Shown here: positions 47,873 to 56,177 of the stretch, in pieces
Numbering within the stretch: the first letter of the stretch is position 1
Layout: every line of letters starts with the position of its first letter
From: Streptomyces platensis
GTDB lineage: Bacteria; Actinomycetota; Actinomycetes; Streptomycetales; Streptomycetaceae
Reading direction: 5' to 3'
NCBI RefSeq assembly: GCF_008704855.1
Contig: NZ_CP023691.1
Coordinates: 4,712,001-4,776,000 of the forward strand
Length of the DNA stretch: 64,000 nucleotides
Translations under genes and position numbers: made by a program
The notes under the pieces: generated by a model
The model's input: the letters and a program-made list of their open reading frames with translations, nothing else
The model's database searches: none
What the model was told of the DNA's origin: nothing

Positions 47873-49888
47873 TCAGCTCCTCTCGTTCACATGCCGCTGG
47901 GCGAAATCGAGCTCCAGGCGGACCTGCTTGATGCGTTCCTCCACCACGAGGGAGCCGTGGCCGGCGTCGTAGCGGTAGACCTCGTGCGGATGGCTGCGGC
48001 CGGCCAGGCGCTGGACGTAGTTCTCCACCTGCTGGATCGGGCAGCGTGGGTCGTTGACGCCCGCGGAGATATAGACCGGGGCCCGCACCGCGTCCACATA
48101 CGTCAGCGGGGAGGACGCCTCGAAGCGCTCCGGGACCTCCTCAGGCGTGCCGCCGAGCAGCGTCCGGTCCATCGCCTTGAGGGCTTCCATCTCGTCGTTG
48201 TACGCCGTGACGTAGTCCGCGACCGGAACCGCCGCCAGGCCCACGGCCCAGGCGTCCGGCTGGGTACCGAGCCCCAGCAGCGTCAGATAGCCGCCCCATG
48301 AGCCGCCCGACAGCACCAGCCGCTCCGGGTCGGCCAGACCGGACGAGACCGCCCATGCGCGCACCGCGGCGATGTCCTCCAGCTCGATCAGCCCGACGCG
48401 ATGCTTGAGCGCATCCGTCCAGGCGCGGCCGTAGCCGGTCGAGCCGCGGTAGTTGACGCGGACGACTGCGAAGCCGTGGTCCACCCAGGCCGCGGGGGCC
48501 GAGGCGAACGCGTCGCTGTCGTGCCAGGTCGGACCGCCGTGGATGTCGAAGACCGTCGGGAAGGGGCCCTCGCCCGCCGGCTGCTGCACCAGGGCGTGGA
48601 TACGGCCACCGGGGCCCTCCACCCACACGTCCCGCACCGGCACCGACCCGGGCGCCTTCATCCCGGGCGGGTCCAGCACGACCTCGCCGCTCGTCGACCG
48701 CACCTCCGGGGGCTGCGCCGCCGACGACCACAGGAACTCCACCGTGCCGTCCGGCCGCGCGGTGGCCCCCGAGACCGTGCCGGCCGGGGTCTCGACCCGG
48801 GACAGCGGACCGGCGGCCCCAGCGGCCGCGTCATCGGCACCGGAACCGGCACCGCCCGCGGCGCCGTGGCCGCCCGCCGTGCTGAGCTCATAGCGCCACA
48901 GCTCGCTCCGTGCCTGGTACTCGTGCTCCACCAGCAGCGCCGACCCGTCGGGGTACCAGTCGGCGCCCACGTCTCCGGGGAGGTCGATGTCCAGGGCGGT
49001 CTCCACCCCGGTCAGCGGGTCCCAGATCATCGGCTCCCAGCGGCCCCGCCGCTGGTGTCCGACCAGCAGCCGGGCGTCCCCGTCCACCGGTGCGAAGCCC
49101 ATCACCGACAGGCCCAGCTCCTCGGTCCCGCCCTTGGTGTCGTCCAGCTCCGCGACCGTGGAGCCGTCGGGCCGTACGACGCGGATCGCGGAGTGCATCG
49201 CATCGCCGTGCTCGGTGTGTTCGAGGGCGATCAGCGAGCCGTCGTGCGAGAGATCGCCGACGCCCGCGGACTCGCGGTGCCGGTAGATCTCCACCGGCGC
49301 CTCGCCCGGCCGCACGACATGGACAGTCGAGCCCTCCTCGTCCGTGGAGCATCCGACGACCGCCGTCCCGTCCCGGCCGATCGCCAGCCCTCCCGGGTAC
49401 GAGGGGGCGAGACCAGGGGTCGCCGGCTCATCCGGGCCGCCCTCGAAGGGCTGCCGCATCCAGACACCGAACTCGTCCCCGTCGGTGTCCGAGAACCACC
49501 AGATCGACCGGCCGTCCGGCGACAGCGTCCCGTCCGTCGTCCCGTTCGGCCGGTCCGTGGCCTGCCGCTGCTTGCCGGTGGCCCGGTCCCAGGTGTAGAG
49601 CTCGAAGGTGCCGGTGGCGTTCGAGACGAACAGGGAACGGTCCGGGGCGTCCTCGGCCCAGTCCGGCAGCCCGATCCGCGGTGCGCGGAAGCGCTTCTCC
49701 CAGTCCGGCATCGAGGCGTCCGCGCTGCCGGGGTCCGCCGAGCCTGTCGCGTCCGTCGTCGATCCGTCCGCCCCTGCTATCGGGCCGGCCGAGCCGGTCC
49801 CCGTGCCGGCCGCGGGCCGGGTGTCGGTGGTCGAAGGGTGCGGAGCGGTGGCGTCGGGGCCTGGGGCTGGGGTCGTCTCGTCAGTCAT
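47873..49888 (-). CDS. S9-family (prolyl oligopeptidase-type) serine peptidase
   Basis: The ATG at 49888 is chosen from several. A disordered Thr/Ala/Gly tail of about 60 residues is followed by a beta-propeller-like region (LSPDGRSIWWFSDTDGDEFG; LSHDGSLIALEHTEHGD). The C-terminal alpha/beta hydrolase has nucleophile Ser in LSGGSWGGYLTLLG, Asp in SAGVNDPRCP and His in DAGHGS. The family cleaves oligopeptides, often after proline or as dipeptidyl or acylaminoacyl peptidases. There is no signal peptide, so it is cytoplasmic. It converges with the CDF gene, 28 bp apart. Confidence 0.9.
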   Translation of the reverse strand: MTDETTPAPGPDATAPHPSTTDTRPAAGTGTGSAGPIAGADGSTTDATGSADPGSADASMPDWEKRFRAPRIGLPDWAEDAPDRSLFVSNATGTFELYTWDRATGKQRQATDRPNGTTDGTLSPDGRSIWWFSDTDGDEFGVWMRQPFEGGPDEPATPGLAPSYPGGLAIGRDGTAVVGCSTDEEGSTVHVVRPGEAPVEIYRHRESAGVGDLSHDGSLIALEHTEHGDAMHSAIRVVRPDGSTVAELDDTKGGTEELGLSVMGFAPVDGDARLLVGHQRRGRWEPMIWDPLTGVETALDIDLPGDVGADWYPDGSALLVEHEYQARSELWRYELSTAGGHGAAGGAGSGADDAAAGAAGPLSRVETPAGTVSGATARPDGTVEFLWSSAAQPPEVRSTSGEVVLDPPGMKAPGSVPVRDVWVEGPGGRIHALVQQPAGEGPFPTVFDIHGGPTWHDSDAFASAPAAWVDHGFAVVRVNYRGSTGYGRAWTDALKHRVGLIELEDIAAVRAWAVSSGLADPERLVLSGGSWGGYLTLLGLGTQPDAWAVGLAAVPVADYVTAYNDEMEALKAMDRTLLGGTPEEVPERFEASSPLTYVDAVRAPVYISAGVNDPRCPIQQVENYVQRLAGRSHPHEVYRYDAGHGSLVVEERIKQVRLELDFAQRHVNERS

Positions 49889-49939
49889 GGGCCCATTCTG
49901 CGCCCGGGGCGGGAAAACCGTTGGCGAGGGCCGCAAGGC

Positions 49940-49948
49940 TGTGGATAA
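49940..49948 (-). promoter_or_regulatory. Perfect DnaA-box-like 9-mer (TTATCCACA on minus strand)
   Basis: It lies in the 69-bp divergent region between the peptidase and methyltransferase genes, 9 bp before the ATG of the latter. It is the second copy in the window after 15546-15554. Confidence 0.4.
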
Positions 49949-49957
49949 CTTCGCCGA

Positions 49958-50791
49958 ATGCGCAGAATTACGGGTGCCGAGGACTGGCGGGAAGCGAATC
50001 GTGCGAGGTGGGACGAGCGCGTCGCCCTCCACACCGCGAGTGATTTTTACGACCAGGACAGGTTCCGCCGGGACCGGGACGTGCTCCGTGACTTCGAGGT
50101 CGCGGAGGTCGGGGATGTCACCGGCCGGTCCCTTCTCCACCTCCAGTGTCACTTCGGCCAGGACACTCTCTCCTGGGCTCACCGCGGCGCGGCCCGCGTC
50201 GTCGGCCTGGACTTCTCCGAACCGGCCATCGACACCGCCCGCGCCCTCGCCGCCGAGCTCGGCTACGGCCCCGACCGAGCGGCGTTCGTCGCCGCCGATG
50301 TCTATGACGCCGCCGAAGCCGTCCCCGACGCCGCGTACGACATCGTCTACACCGGCCTCGGCGCCCTGAACTGGCTCCCGGACCTGGAACGCTGGGCCGA
50401 CACCGCCGCCTCCCTCGTCGCCCCCGGCGGCTTCCTCTACCTCGCCGAATTCCATCCGCTCTGCGACGCCCTGGACGACGAGACCGGCTCACGCATCGTC
50501 CACGACTACTTCCGCCGCGACGCCTGGGTGGACGAAGTCCCCGGTTCCTACACGGACTTCGGCGCACCGACGGTCCACAACCGCAGCGTCGAATGGCAGC
50601 ACCCGCTCGGCGATGTCGTCTCCGCCCTGGCCGCCACCGGCCTGCGCATCGACTTCCTGCACGAACACGACATGACGATGTTCCAGCGCTTCACCGCTCT
50701 GGCCCGTAGCGGCGATGGCTACCACCGTTTCCCCGCCGACCGCCCCCGTATCCCCCTCATGTACTCGCTGCGAGCCAGTCGCCCGAGTTGA
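49958..50791 (+). CDS. Class I SAM-dependent methyltransferase
   Basis: Motif I is LLHLQCHFGQDTLSW, motif II VVGLDFSEPAI, and the post-motif region has VYTGLGALNWLPDLERWA. This is the 'QCHFGQDT' type common in actinobacteria (277 residues). It is cytoplasmic with no recognisable acceptor. The ATG at 49958 has a weak ribosome binding site and overlaps a DnaA-like 9-mer upstream. A strong hairpin follows the stop codon. Confidence 0.9.
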   Translation: MRRITGAEDWREANRARWDERVALHTASDFYDQDRFRRDRDVLRDFEVAEVGDVTGRSLLHLQCHFGQDTLSWAHRGAARVVGLDFSEPAIDTARALAAELGYGPDRAAFVAADVYDAAEAVPDAAYDIVYTGLGALNWLPDLERWADTAASLVAPGGFLYLAEFHPLCDALDDETGSRIVHDYFRRDAWVDEVPGSYTDFGAPTVHNRSVEWQHPLGDVVSALAATGLRIDFLHEHDMTMFQRFTALARSGDGYHRFPADRPRIPLMYSLRASRPS

Positions 50792-50814
50792 GGACGGCAG
50801 GACCGTCGGCAAGA

Positions 50815-50853
50815 GAGGGCCCTGTGCGGAGAACTCGCCCGCACGGGGCCCTC
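50815..50853. terminator. Strong bidirectional terminator
   Basis: GAGGGCCCTGTGCGG and CCGCACGGGGCCCTC pair at 14 of 15 positions around a 9-bp loop, between the convergent methyltransferase and P450 genes. Confidence 0.82.
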
Positions 50854-50907
50854 GTTGCGTCGGCGCCTGTCCGGTGACGGCCGCCGCGCGCTATCCGTAC
50901 GGGGCGG

Positions 50908-52200
50908 TCACCCCAGCCGCAGCGGCAGGGTGTCCAGCCGCCAGCTGCCGGGCACCTGCGTCCGCGCCAGCTGTTCCGCCGCGACGCCCAGCGACAGCTC
51001 CGGGTAGTGCGTGAAGAGCCGGGAGAAGGCGACTTCGCCCTCCTGTTTGGCGAGGGTGGCGCCCAGGCAGTAGTGCATGCCGTGGCCGAACCCCACGTGG
51101 TTCTCGGCGTGGCCGGCGGGGTGGCGGGTCAGGTCGAGACGGTCGGGGTCGGTGTAGTGGCGGGGGTCGAAGTTCGCCGATACCAGGATGAGTTGTACGG
51201 CGTCGCCCTTGCGGATCGGCGTTCCGGCGACCTCGACGTCCTCGGAGGCGAAGCGCAGCTGGGTCATGTGCACCGGCCCGCACCAGCGCATCAGCTCGTG
51301 GACGGCGCGCGGCAGCAGCGCCGGGTCGTCCTTGAGCAGGCGCAGTTGGTCGGGGTGGGTGAGCAGTGCCGCCGTGCCGTTGCCTATGAGGTGGGCGGTG
51401 GTCTCGTGGCCTGCCAGGACGATCGTGAGGATCATGGTGACCATCTCGATGTCGCTGAGCCGGCCGCCGTCGTCGTCATGGGTGCGGATCAGCTCGCTGA
51501 GCAGATCGTCGGTGAGTGCCCCGCGCCGCTCGCGGATCAGCTCATGGATGTGCTCGATCATCGCCGGGAACGCGGTGCTCAGCCGCCCCGGCTCCAGCGA
51601 GACGAGGTCGGCCCCCCACTTCCGCCATTGCGGACGATCCGCTTCGGCGATGCCGACCAGTTCGCAGATCACGGTGATCGGCAGGGGGTAGGCGAAGTGC
51701 TGGATGAGGTCGACCACACCGTCCTCGGCGTGCTCGGGAAGCCGGGTCAGCAGGTCGTCGGTGATCTGCTCGACCCGCGGCCGCAGGTCGGTGATCTTGC
51801 GTGCCGTGAAGGCGCGCGAGACCAGTCGGCGCAGCCGGGTGTGGTCGGGTGCGTCGTAGTTGAGGATCGACCCGAGCAGATACGGCCGGAAATGGTCGGG
51901 CAACCCCAACATTTCCAAAAGTCTGACCGCGGGGCTTTCGTCGATCGAGCGCCCCAGGGACGGCGCGGCCGGGTTGTTCACGAACCGCTGATCGCGCAGG
52001 ACTTGGCGGACCTCTTCGAAGCGCGTCACGAACCAGACGGGCGAGTCGTCCATGAACCGGCCCCGTACGACCGGGCCTTGCTCACGCAGTGCGCCGTAGC
52101 CGCCGAACGGGTCGGCGATCAGCGCCGGGTCCATCACATTCGGCTCGCCAGGGTGTTTCCCGACGTGCGCGCCGAGCGGGGAGTTGGATAATGCCGACAT
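50908..52200 (-). CDS. Cytochrome P450
   Basis: The 430-residue soluble bacterial P450 has the I-helix oxygen-binding AGHETT (263-268), ExxR Glu302-Arg305, and a haem loop FGHGMHYCLGATLAKQE with Cys378 as ligand. GGAGGAG lies 9 bp before the ATG. It hydroxylates or epoxidises an unknown substrate using external electrons. No ferredoxin gene adjoins it, so it must borrow one. The TetR gene lies upstream in the same direction and may repress it. Confidence 0.95.
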   Translation of the reverse strand: MSALSNSPLGAHVGKHPGEPNVMDPALIADPFGGYGALREQGPVVRGRFMDDSPVWFVTRFEEVRQVLRDQRFVNNPAAPSLGRSIDESPAVRLLEMLGLPDHFRPYLLGSILNYDAPDHTRLRRLVSRAFTARKITDLRPRVEQITDDLLTRLPEHAEDGVVDLIQHFAYPLPITVICELVGIAEADRPQWRKWGADLVSLEPGRLSTAFPAMIEHIHELIRERRGALTDDLLSELIRTHDDDGGRLSDIEMVTMILTIVLAGHETTAHLIGNGTAALLTHPDQLRLLKDDPALLPRAVHELMRWCGPVHMTQLRFASEDVEVAGTPIRKGDAVQLILVSANFDPRHYTDPDRLDLTRHPAGHAENHVGFGHGMHYCLGATLAKQEGEVAFSRLFTHYPELSLGVAAEQLARTQVPGSWRLDTLPLRLG

Positions 52201-52483
52201 CTTTCGATCTCCTCCGGGTTGGGAGTCGGCCCGCGGACCAGGGTGGGGCCCGGCCGGGCCAGGGCTTGGACGTGGCTCTTTTCCTTAGTGGAACGTGTGT
52301 CAGCAGTCGTGGCGGATATTCCGTCGGGTGGAGTCAGCCGGGTGGATTCCGCTTCGTGGGGCCGGTGGCGGGCGGCCGGTCGCGTGCCGACCCTCGTAGG
52401 GAGCCCTCCCCGAATCCGGCGGGAGAGGAATCTCTGTTCGAATTCATCGTCAGAATCCGCCCCACGGAAAATCCACCGCGGCC

Positions 52484-53245
52484 TCAGTCGCGTATCTGCC
52501 GGCGCATCTCCTGTGCGCAGAGCTCGGTGAAGCACTCGTAGCGGGCGATGATCTCGGGAGCGGCCGCGGTCGCGGCGGCGCGCAGACGGGCCGAAGCGGG
52601 GTCCGGATCGGCACCGCATCCCAGGTCGGAGCCGGTATGGGCGCCGGCGTCGGCCGGCACTTCCAGCGCGCTTCGGATGGTGTGGGCGAGGATGCCGGCG
52701 CGTACCTCCAGGCCGTCCGGGGCGCGGTCGATGAGCAGTGCCTCGGACGTGAAGAATCCGCTGGATGTCGCCAACAAGGCGTATTGCTGGTGTTGTACGT
52801 CGGTGTCGCGGCGCACCAGACCGTGCTCGCGGAGCACTTCGAGATGGTGCCGCAGATTCCGGTCGCCCGCGACGATCAGCTCCGCGAACTCCTGCTTCGC
52901 GGTCTCGTTGAGCCGGCCGAGGATATCGGCGTCGTCGGTGTAGGCCGCACGCAATACCGGTTCGGCCTGGAATTCGAGGAAGAGCCGGCTCATCATCCGG
53001 CTCGGCAGAATCTCCAGCGGATCCGCCCGCATGCGCTCCAACTGCCGGTGTTGCATTCGGGATTGGGCCTTCAGCATCACGGCGAGGAGCAGCGAGTCCT
53101 TGGTCTTCCAGTGCAGATAGACCGTGCCCTTGCCGACGTTGGCGCGGCGGGCGATCTCGTCGATCGTCACCCGCCGGTAGCCCCAGGCGAGCAGCAACTC
53201 ACCTGCCGCGTCCAGGATGCGGTCAGCGCGCTGCGCTCGTTCCAT
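52484..53245 (-). CDS. TetR-family transcriptional regulator
   Basis: The ATG at 53245 follows GGAGGGGG. The HTH is VTIDEIARRANVGKGTVYLHW. The long ligand-binding part (about 200 residues) contains two Cys-bearing stretches near the end. Two palindromes in its promoter (53267-53289 and 53307-53320) suggest autoregulation. The P450 gene begins 283 bp downstream on the same strand, so the regulator may control it, though a separate promoter is likely. Confidence 0.9.
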   Translation of the reverse strand: MERAQRADRILDAAGELLLAWGYRRVTIDEIARRANVGKGTVYLHWKTKDSLLLAVMLKAQSRMQHRQLERMRADPLEILPSRMMSRLFLEFQAEPVLRAAYTDDADILGRLNETAKQEFAELIVAGDRNLRHHLEVLREHGLVRRDTDVQHQQYALLATSSGFFTSEALLIDRAPDGLEVRAGILAHTIRSALEVPADAGAHTGSDLGCGADPDPASARLRAAATAAAPEIIARYECFTELCAQEMRRQIRD

Positions 53246-53266
53246 GCCGTGCCCCCTCCGACTCCG

Positions 53267-53289
53267 TGACCAGATTTCGAATCCGGTCA
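53267..53289. promoter_or_regulatory. 23-bp palindrome upstream of TetR gene
   Basis: TGACC.GATT ... AATC.GGTCA gives near-perfect symmetry with AT-rich inner arms, 21 bp before the TetR ATG. It is a likely autoregulatory operator. Confidence 0.6.
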
Positions 53290-53306
53290 CACAGTCAAAG
53301 TTAGAT

Positions 53307-53320
53307 CGGACACTTGTCCG
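53307..53320. promoter_or_regulatory. 14-bp palindrome CGGACA-CT-TGTCCG
   Basis: A second candidate operator, 61 bp before the TetR ATG. Apart from these two sites and an imperfect repeat at 53561-53576 (GGTGAGT-AC-ACTCGCC), the stretch 53246-53580 holds no feature I can support. Confidence 0.5.
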
Positions 53321-53580
53321 GGGATAAGGGTGTTTTCAGTCACCGGCGGGGGCGGGGCCCCGGTGGGGTCAGGTGTTACAACCCTCTCAGGCGGAGGGGG
53401 TGGGGTGTCGCGTTGCAGAGGTCGCAATACCGGGCAAAGGCCGCGGGAAAAATCCGTCTGACCTGGGCAAATGTCGCGCGGATGCGGCGCCGGGCCGTGG
53501 GCTCGGAGGCTTGTCACCGCGGTAAGGGATCTTGGACGGACACCGTTACGCGATGTTTCCGGTGAGTACACTCGCCGACC

Positions 53581-53844
53581 ATGTGTGAGGCCAGCCGGAA
53601 CGCAAAACGGCAGAAAATACGTCTTCCCCAGCCATGTGCCGACGCTTCCGTCCGGCACGGAAACGTGCTGCGGAAGTCGGTCGCCGCCGTCGGAGGCGCC
53701 CCCCGCCGGGCGACCGCCGCGGCTTCCGGCGACGTCCCGACGTTCCTCACCCGCGCCGCGGGCGCTCCGCCGGCGGCCGCCGACGGCCCCGTCCGAAGAC
53801 AGCCCGTCCTCACGACGACCGAGGTCACCCCGGGAGCGACGTGA
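53581..53844 (+). CDS. Possible small ORF (87 residues) coupled to the glycan synthase
   Basis: This frame ends in a TGA that overlaps the GTG start of the next gene (GTGA). From about codon 24 on its third codon positions are nearly all G or C. The overlapping frame that would extend the synthase upstream lacks this bias. The product is basic at first, then Ala/Pro-rich, with no motif I know. The ATG lacks a clear ribosome binding site, and a palindrome (53561-53576) sits just before it. It could be a coupling leader peptide or a small partner of the synthase. Confidence 0.45.
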   Translation: MCEASRNAKRQKIRLPQPCADASVRHGNVLRKSVAAVGGAPRRATAAASGDVPTFLTRAAGAPPAAADGPVRRQPVLTTTEVTPGAT

Positions 53845-55949
53845 GGCGCCGCACGAACCGTCGCCGGCACGCGCAGTCCCGTGATCCCCGGGGTCACTGG
53901 CTGCTGCTGATCCTCATCCTCCCCCTCGCCTTCGGCGCCCTGCTCTTCGAGGGCTGGACCACCCATGAGGTCGACGCCGCGAAGACCCGGAGTGACTGCA
54001 CCACACCGGTGCCGAGCGCGGTGGACAAGGGCGGTCCGGTGGTGCGTCTCGACGGCGGCACGGTGAAGTCCGCCGGGATGCCCGCCCGCAACGTGGCCCT
54101 CACCTACGACGGGGGGCCCGACCCCGTATGGACGCCACGCCTGCTCGACCTGCTGCGCAAGCACCATGCGCACGCCACCTTCTTCGTGCAGGGCGCCAAG
54201 GCCGCCCAGCATCCGGACCTGGTGCGCCGCATCCAGGCCGAGGGGCATGAGATCGGGTCGAACACCTACACCGGCGCGGTCATGGGCGCGGCCTCGCCCT
54301 TCCGGGCCCGGCTGGAGCTGGAGCTGACGCAGCAGGCGCTGGCGGGCACCGCGGGCATCCACACCAACCTGCTGAGGCTGCCGCAGACCACCGCGGTGGA
54401 CACGATGTGCGGCCCGGAGTGGAAGGCCGCCCAGCGGGCCGGCGCGGACGGCTACACGCTGGTGGCCGCCGACCGGTGGTTCCGTAAGCCGTCCCAGGGC
54501 GTGGTCCGGCAGTTCACTCAGAACGATGTCGCCTACCACGACACCGAAAAACTGCTCAAAAACCCCAGAATCGGCAAATTCACCACGGTGTCGTTCGGGG
54601 CCGGACTGCCCCCGGCCGACACCCCGGCCCCCGCCCCGGAGCGATGGCTGGGCACGGCCCTGGTCTGGATCAAGGCCCTCGGGTACGCGTTCGTGCACGG
54701 GATGGCCTGGGTGCTGGGTATCGCCGGCGGCCTGGGCGTACTGCGGCTGGCCTCTCTCGTCTTCTTCGCCCGCGCCCATGTCCGGCGGCTGGTACGCATC
54801 CGGCCGGGCTCCCCCTGGCTACGCGAGATCACCGACCCGGTGACGGTCCTGGTCCCCGCCTACAACGAAGCGGCGGGCATCGAGTCCACCATCCATTCGC
54901 TGCTCGGTTCCGACCACCCGCAACTACAGATCATCGTGATCGACGACGGGTCGACGGACGACACCGCGGACCTCGCCGCCGCCATCGACGACCCCCGGGT
55001 GGAGGTGATCCGCCAGCCCAACTCGGGAAAGGCGGCCGCCCTCAACACCGGTCTGGCCCACGCGCGATGCGACATCATCGTCATGGTCGACGCCGACACC
55101 GTCTTCGAGCCGGACGCCATTCACCAGCTCATCCAGCCGCTCGCGCACCCGGCCGTGGGCGCGGTCAGCGGCAACACCAAGGTCGGCAACCGGCGCCGTC
55201 TGCTGGGCAGATGGCAGCACCTGGAGTACGTCTTCGGGTTCAACCTCGACCGGCGGATGTTCGAGGTCCTGGAGTGCATGCCGACGGTCCCCGGCGCCAT
55301 CGGCGCCTTCCGCCGGGACGCGCTGATGGGCGTCGGCGGGGTCAGCGAGGACACCCTCGCCGAGGACACCGACCTGACCATGGCCCTGTGGCAGGCGGGC
55401 TGGCGGGTGGTCTACGAGGAGACCGCGATCGCCTGGACCGAGGTGCCCACCTCGCTGAGCCAGCTGTGGCGGCAGCGCTACCGCTGGTGCTACGGCACGC
55501 TCCAGGCCATGTGGAAGCACCGCCGTGCCGTCATCGAAGTGGGCCCGGCCGGCCGCTTCGGACGCCGCGGACTGAGTTACCTCACGCTCTTCCAGGTCGC
55601 CCTGCCGCTGCTCGCACCGATCGTCGACGTCTTCGCCCTGTACGGGGCGCTCTTCCAGGGGCCGGTGCTCTCGGCCGGGGTGTGGGCCGGCTTCCTCGCC
55701 CTCCAGCTGGCCTGCGCCTGGTACGCCCTGCGGCTCGACGGCGAGCCGGTGCGGACGCTGTGGGCGATGCCGCTCCAGCTCTTCGTCTACCGGCAGCTGA
55801 TGTACCTGGTGGTCATCCAGTCCGTGGTGGCCTTCCTGCTCGGCACCCGGCTGAAGTGGCAGCGTATGCACCGCTCCGGCACCGCCGCGCAGCACATCGG
55901 CCAGCCGGAGCTCGGCCGGCCGGTCCCGTACGAGAGTTTGCCGTCGTGA
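53841..55949 (+). CDS. Membrane GT2 polysaccharide synthase with degenerate NodB deacetylase domain (MatB-like)
   Basis: The GTG at 53841 is chosen. TM1 is LLLILILPLAFGALLF. An extracellular NodB-like domain follows (about 80-250), but the catalytic TFDDG is replaced by TYDGG (88-92) and the metal His pair (HTxxH) by NTYTG (141-145), so it is probably inactive. After a helix pair comes a processive GT2 domain with VLVPAYNEAAGIE, VMVDADTVFEPD, AEDTDLTMALW and the QRYRW polymerase motif, then C-terminal helices. The architecture matches what I recall of Streptomyces MatB, which makes an adhesive extracellular glycan. A LytR-CpsA-Psr protein follows. Confidence 0.88.
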   Translation: MRRRTNRRRHAQSRDPRGHWLLLILILPLAFGALLFEGWTTHEVDAAKTRSDCTTPVPSAVDKGGPVVRLDGGTVKSAGMPARNVALTYDGGPDPVWTPRLLDLLRKHHAHATFFVQGAKAAQHPDLVRRIQAEGHEIGSNTYTGAVMGAASPFRARLELELTQQALAGTAGIHTNLLRLPQTTAVDTMCGPEWKAAQRAGADGYTLVAADRWFRKPSQGVVRQFTQNDVAYHDTEKLLKNPRIGKFTTVSFGAGLPPADTPAPAPERWLGTALVWIKALGYAFVHGMAWVLGIAGGLGVLRLASLVFFARAHVRRLVRIRPGSPWLREITDPVTVLVPAYNEAAGIESTIHSLLGSDHPQLQIIVIDDGSTDDTADLAAAIDDPRVEVIRQPNSGKAAALNTGLAHARCDIIVMVDADTVFEPDAIHQLIQPLAHPAVGAVSGNTKVGNRRRLLGRWQHLEYVFGFNLDRRMFEVLECMPTVPGAIGAFRRDALMGVGGVSEDTLAEDTDLTMALWQAGWRVVYEETAIAWTEVPTSLSQLWRQRYRWCYGTLQAMWKHRRAVIEVGPAGRFGRRGLSYLTLFQVALPLLAPIVDVFALYGALFQGPVLSAGVWAGFLALQLACAWYALRLDGEPVRTLWAMPLQLFVYRQLMYLVVIQSVVAFLLGTRLKWQRMHRSGTAAQHIGQPELGRPVPYESLPS

Positions 55950-56177
55950 TGACCGTCGGCAGTGTGGCCCCAGGGTGTCCGCCCGGCTACGGACCGGACG
56001 GTCACCCCGCGCGGCGCGGCCGGGCGCTCCCCGCCCGCCGCCGTGCCGGTGCCCGGGAGCCCGGCCGTGGCCCCGTACACCGCCGCCGGACCGCGCGTTC
56101 ACCGCGTTCACCGCATTCGCTTGTGCAGATCCGCACACTATTTGGTGGAGAAGAGACGAGCATGGAGACTGCCGCGC

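Noticed and set aside
53634..53840. N-terminal extension of the glycan synthase to an upstream ATG
   Set aside because: The extension is Arg/Pro-rich with weak third-position GC, while the overlapping frame 53581-53844 has the coding bias and ends exactly on the GTG.
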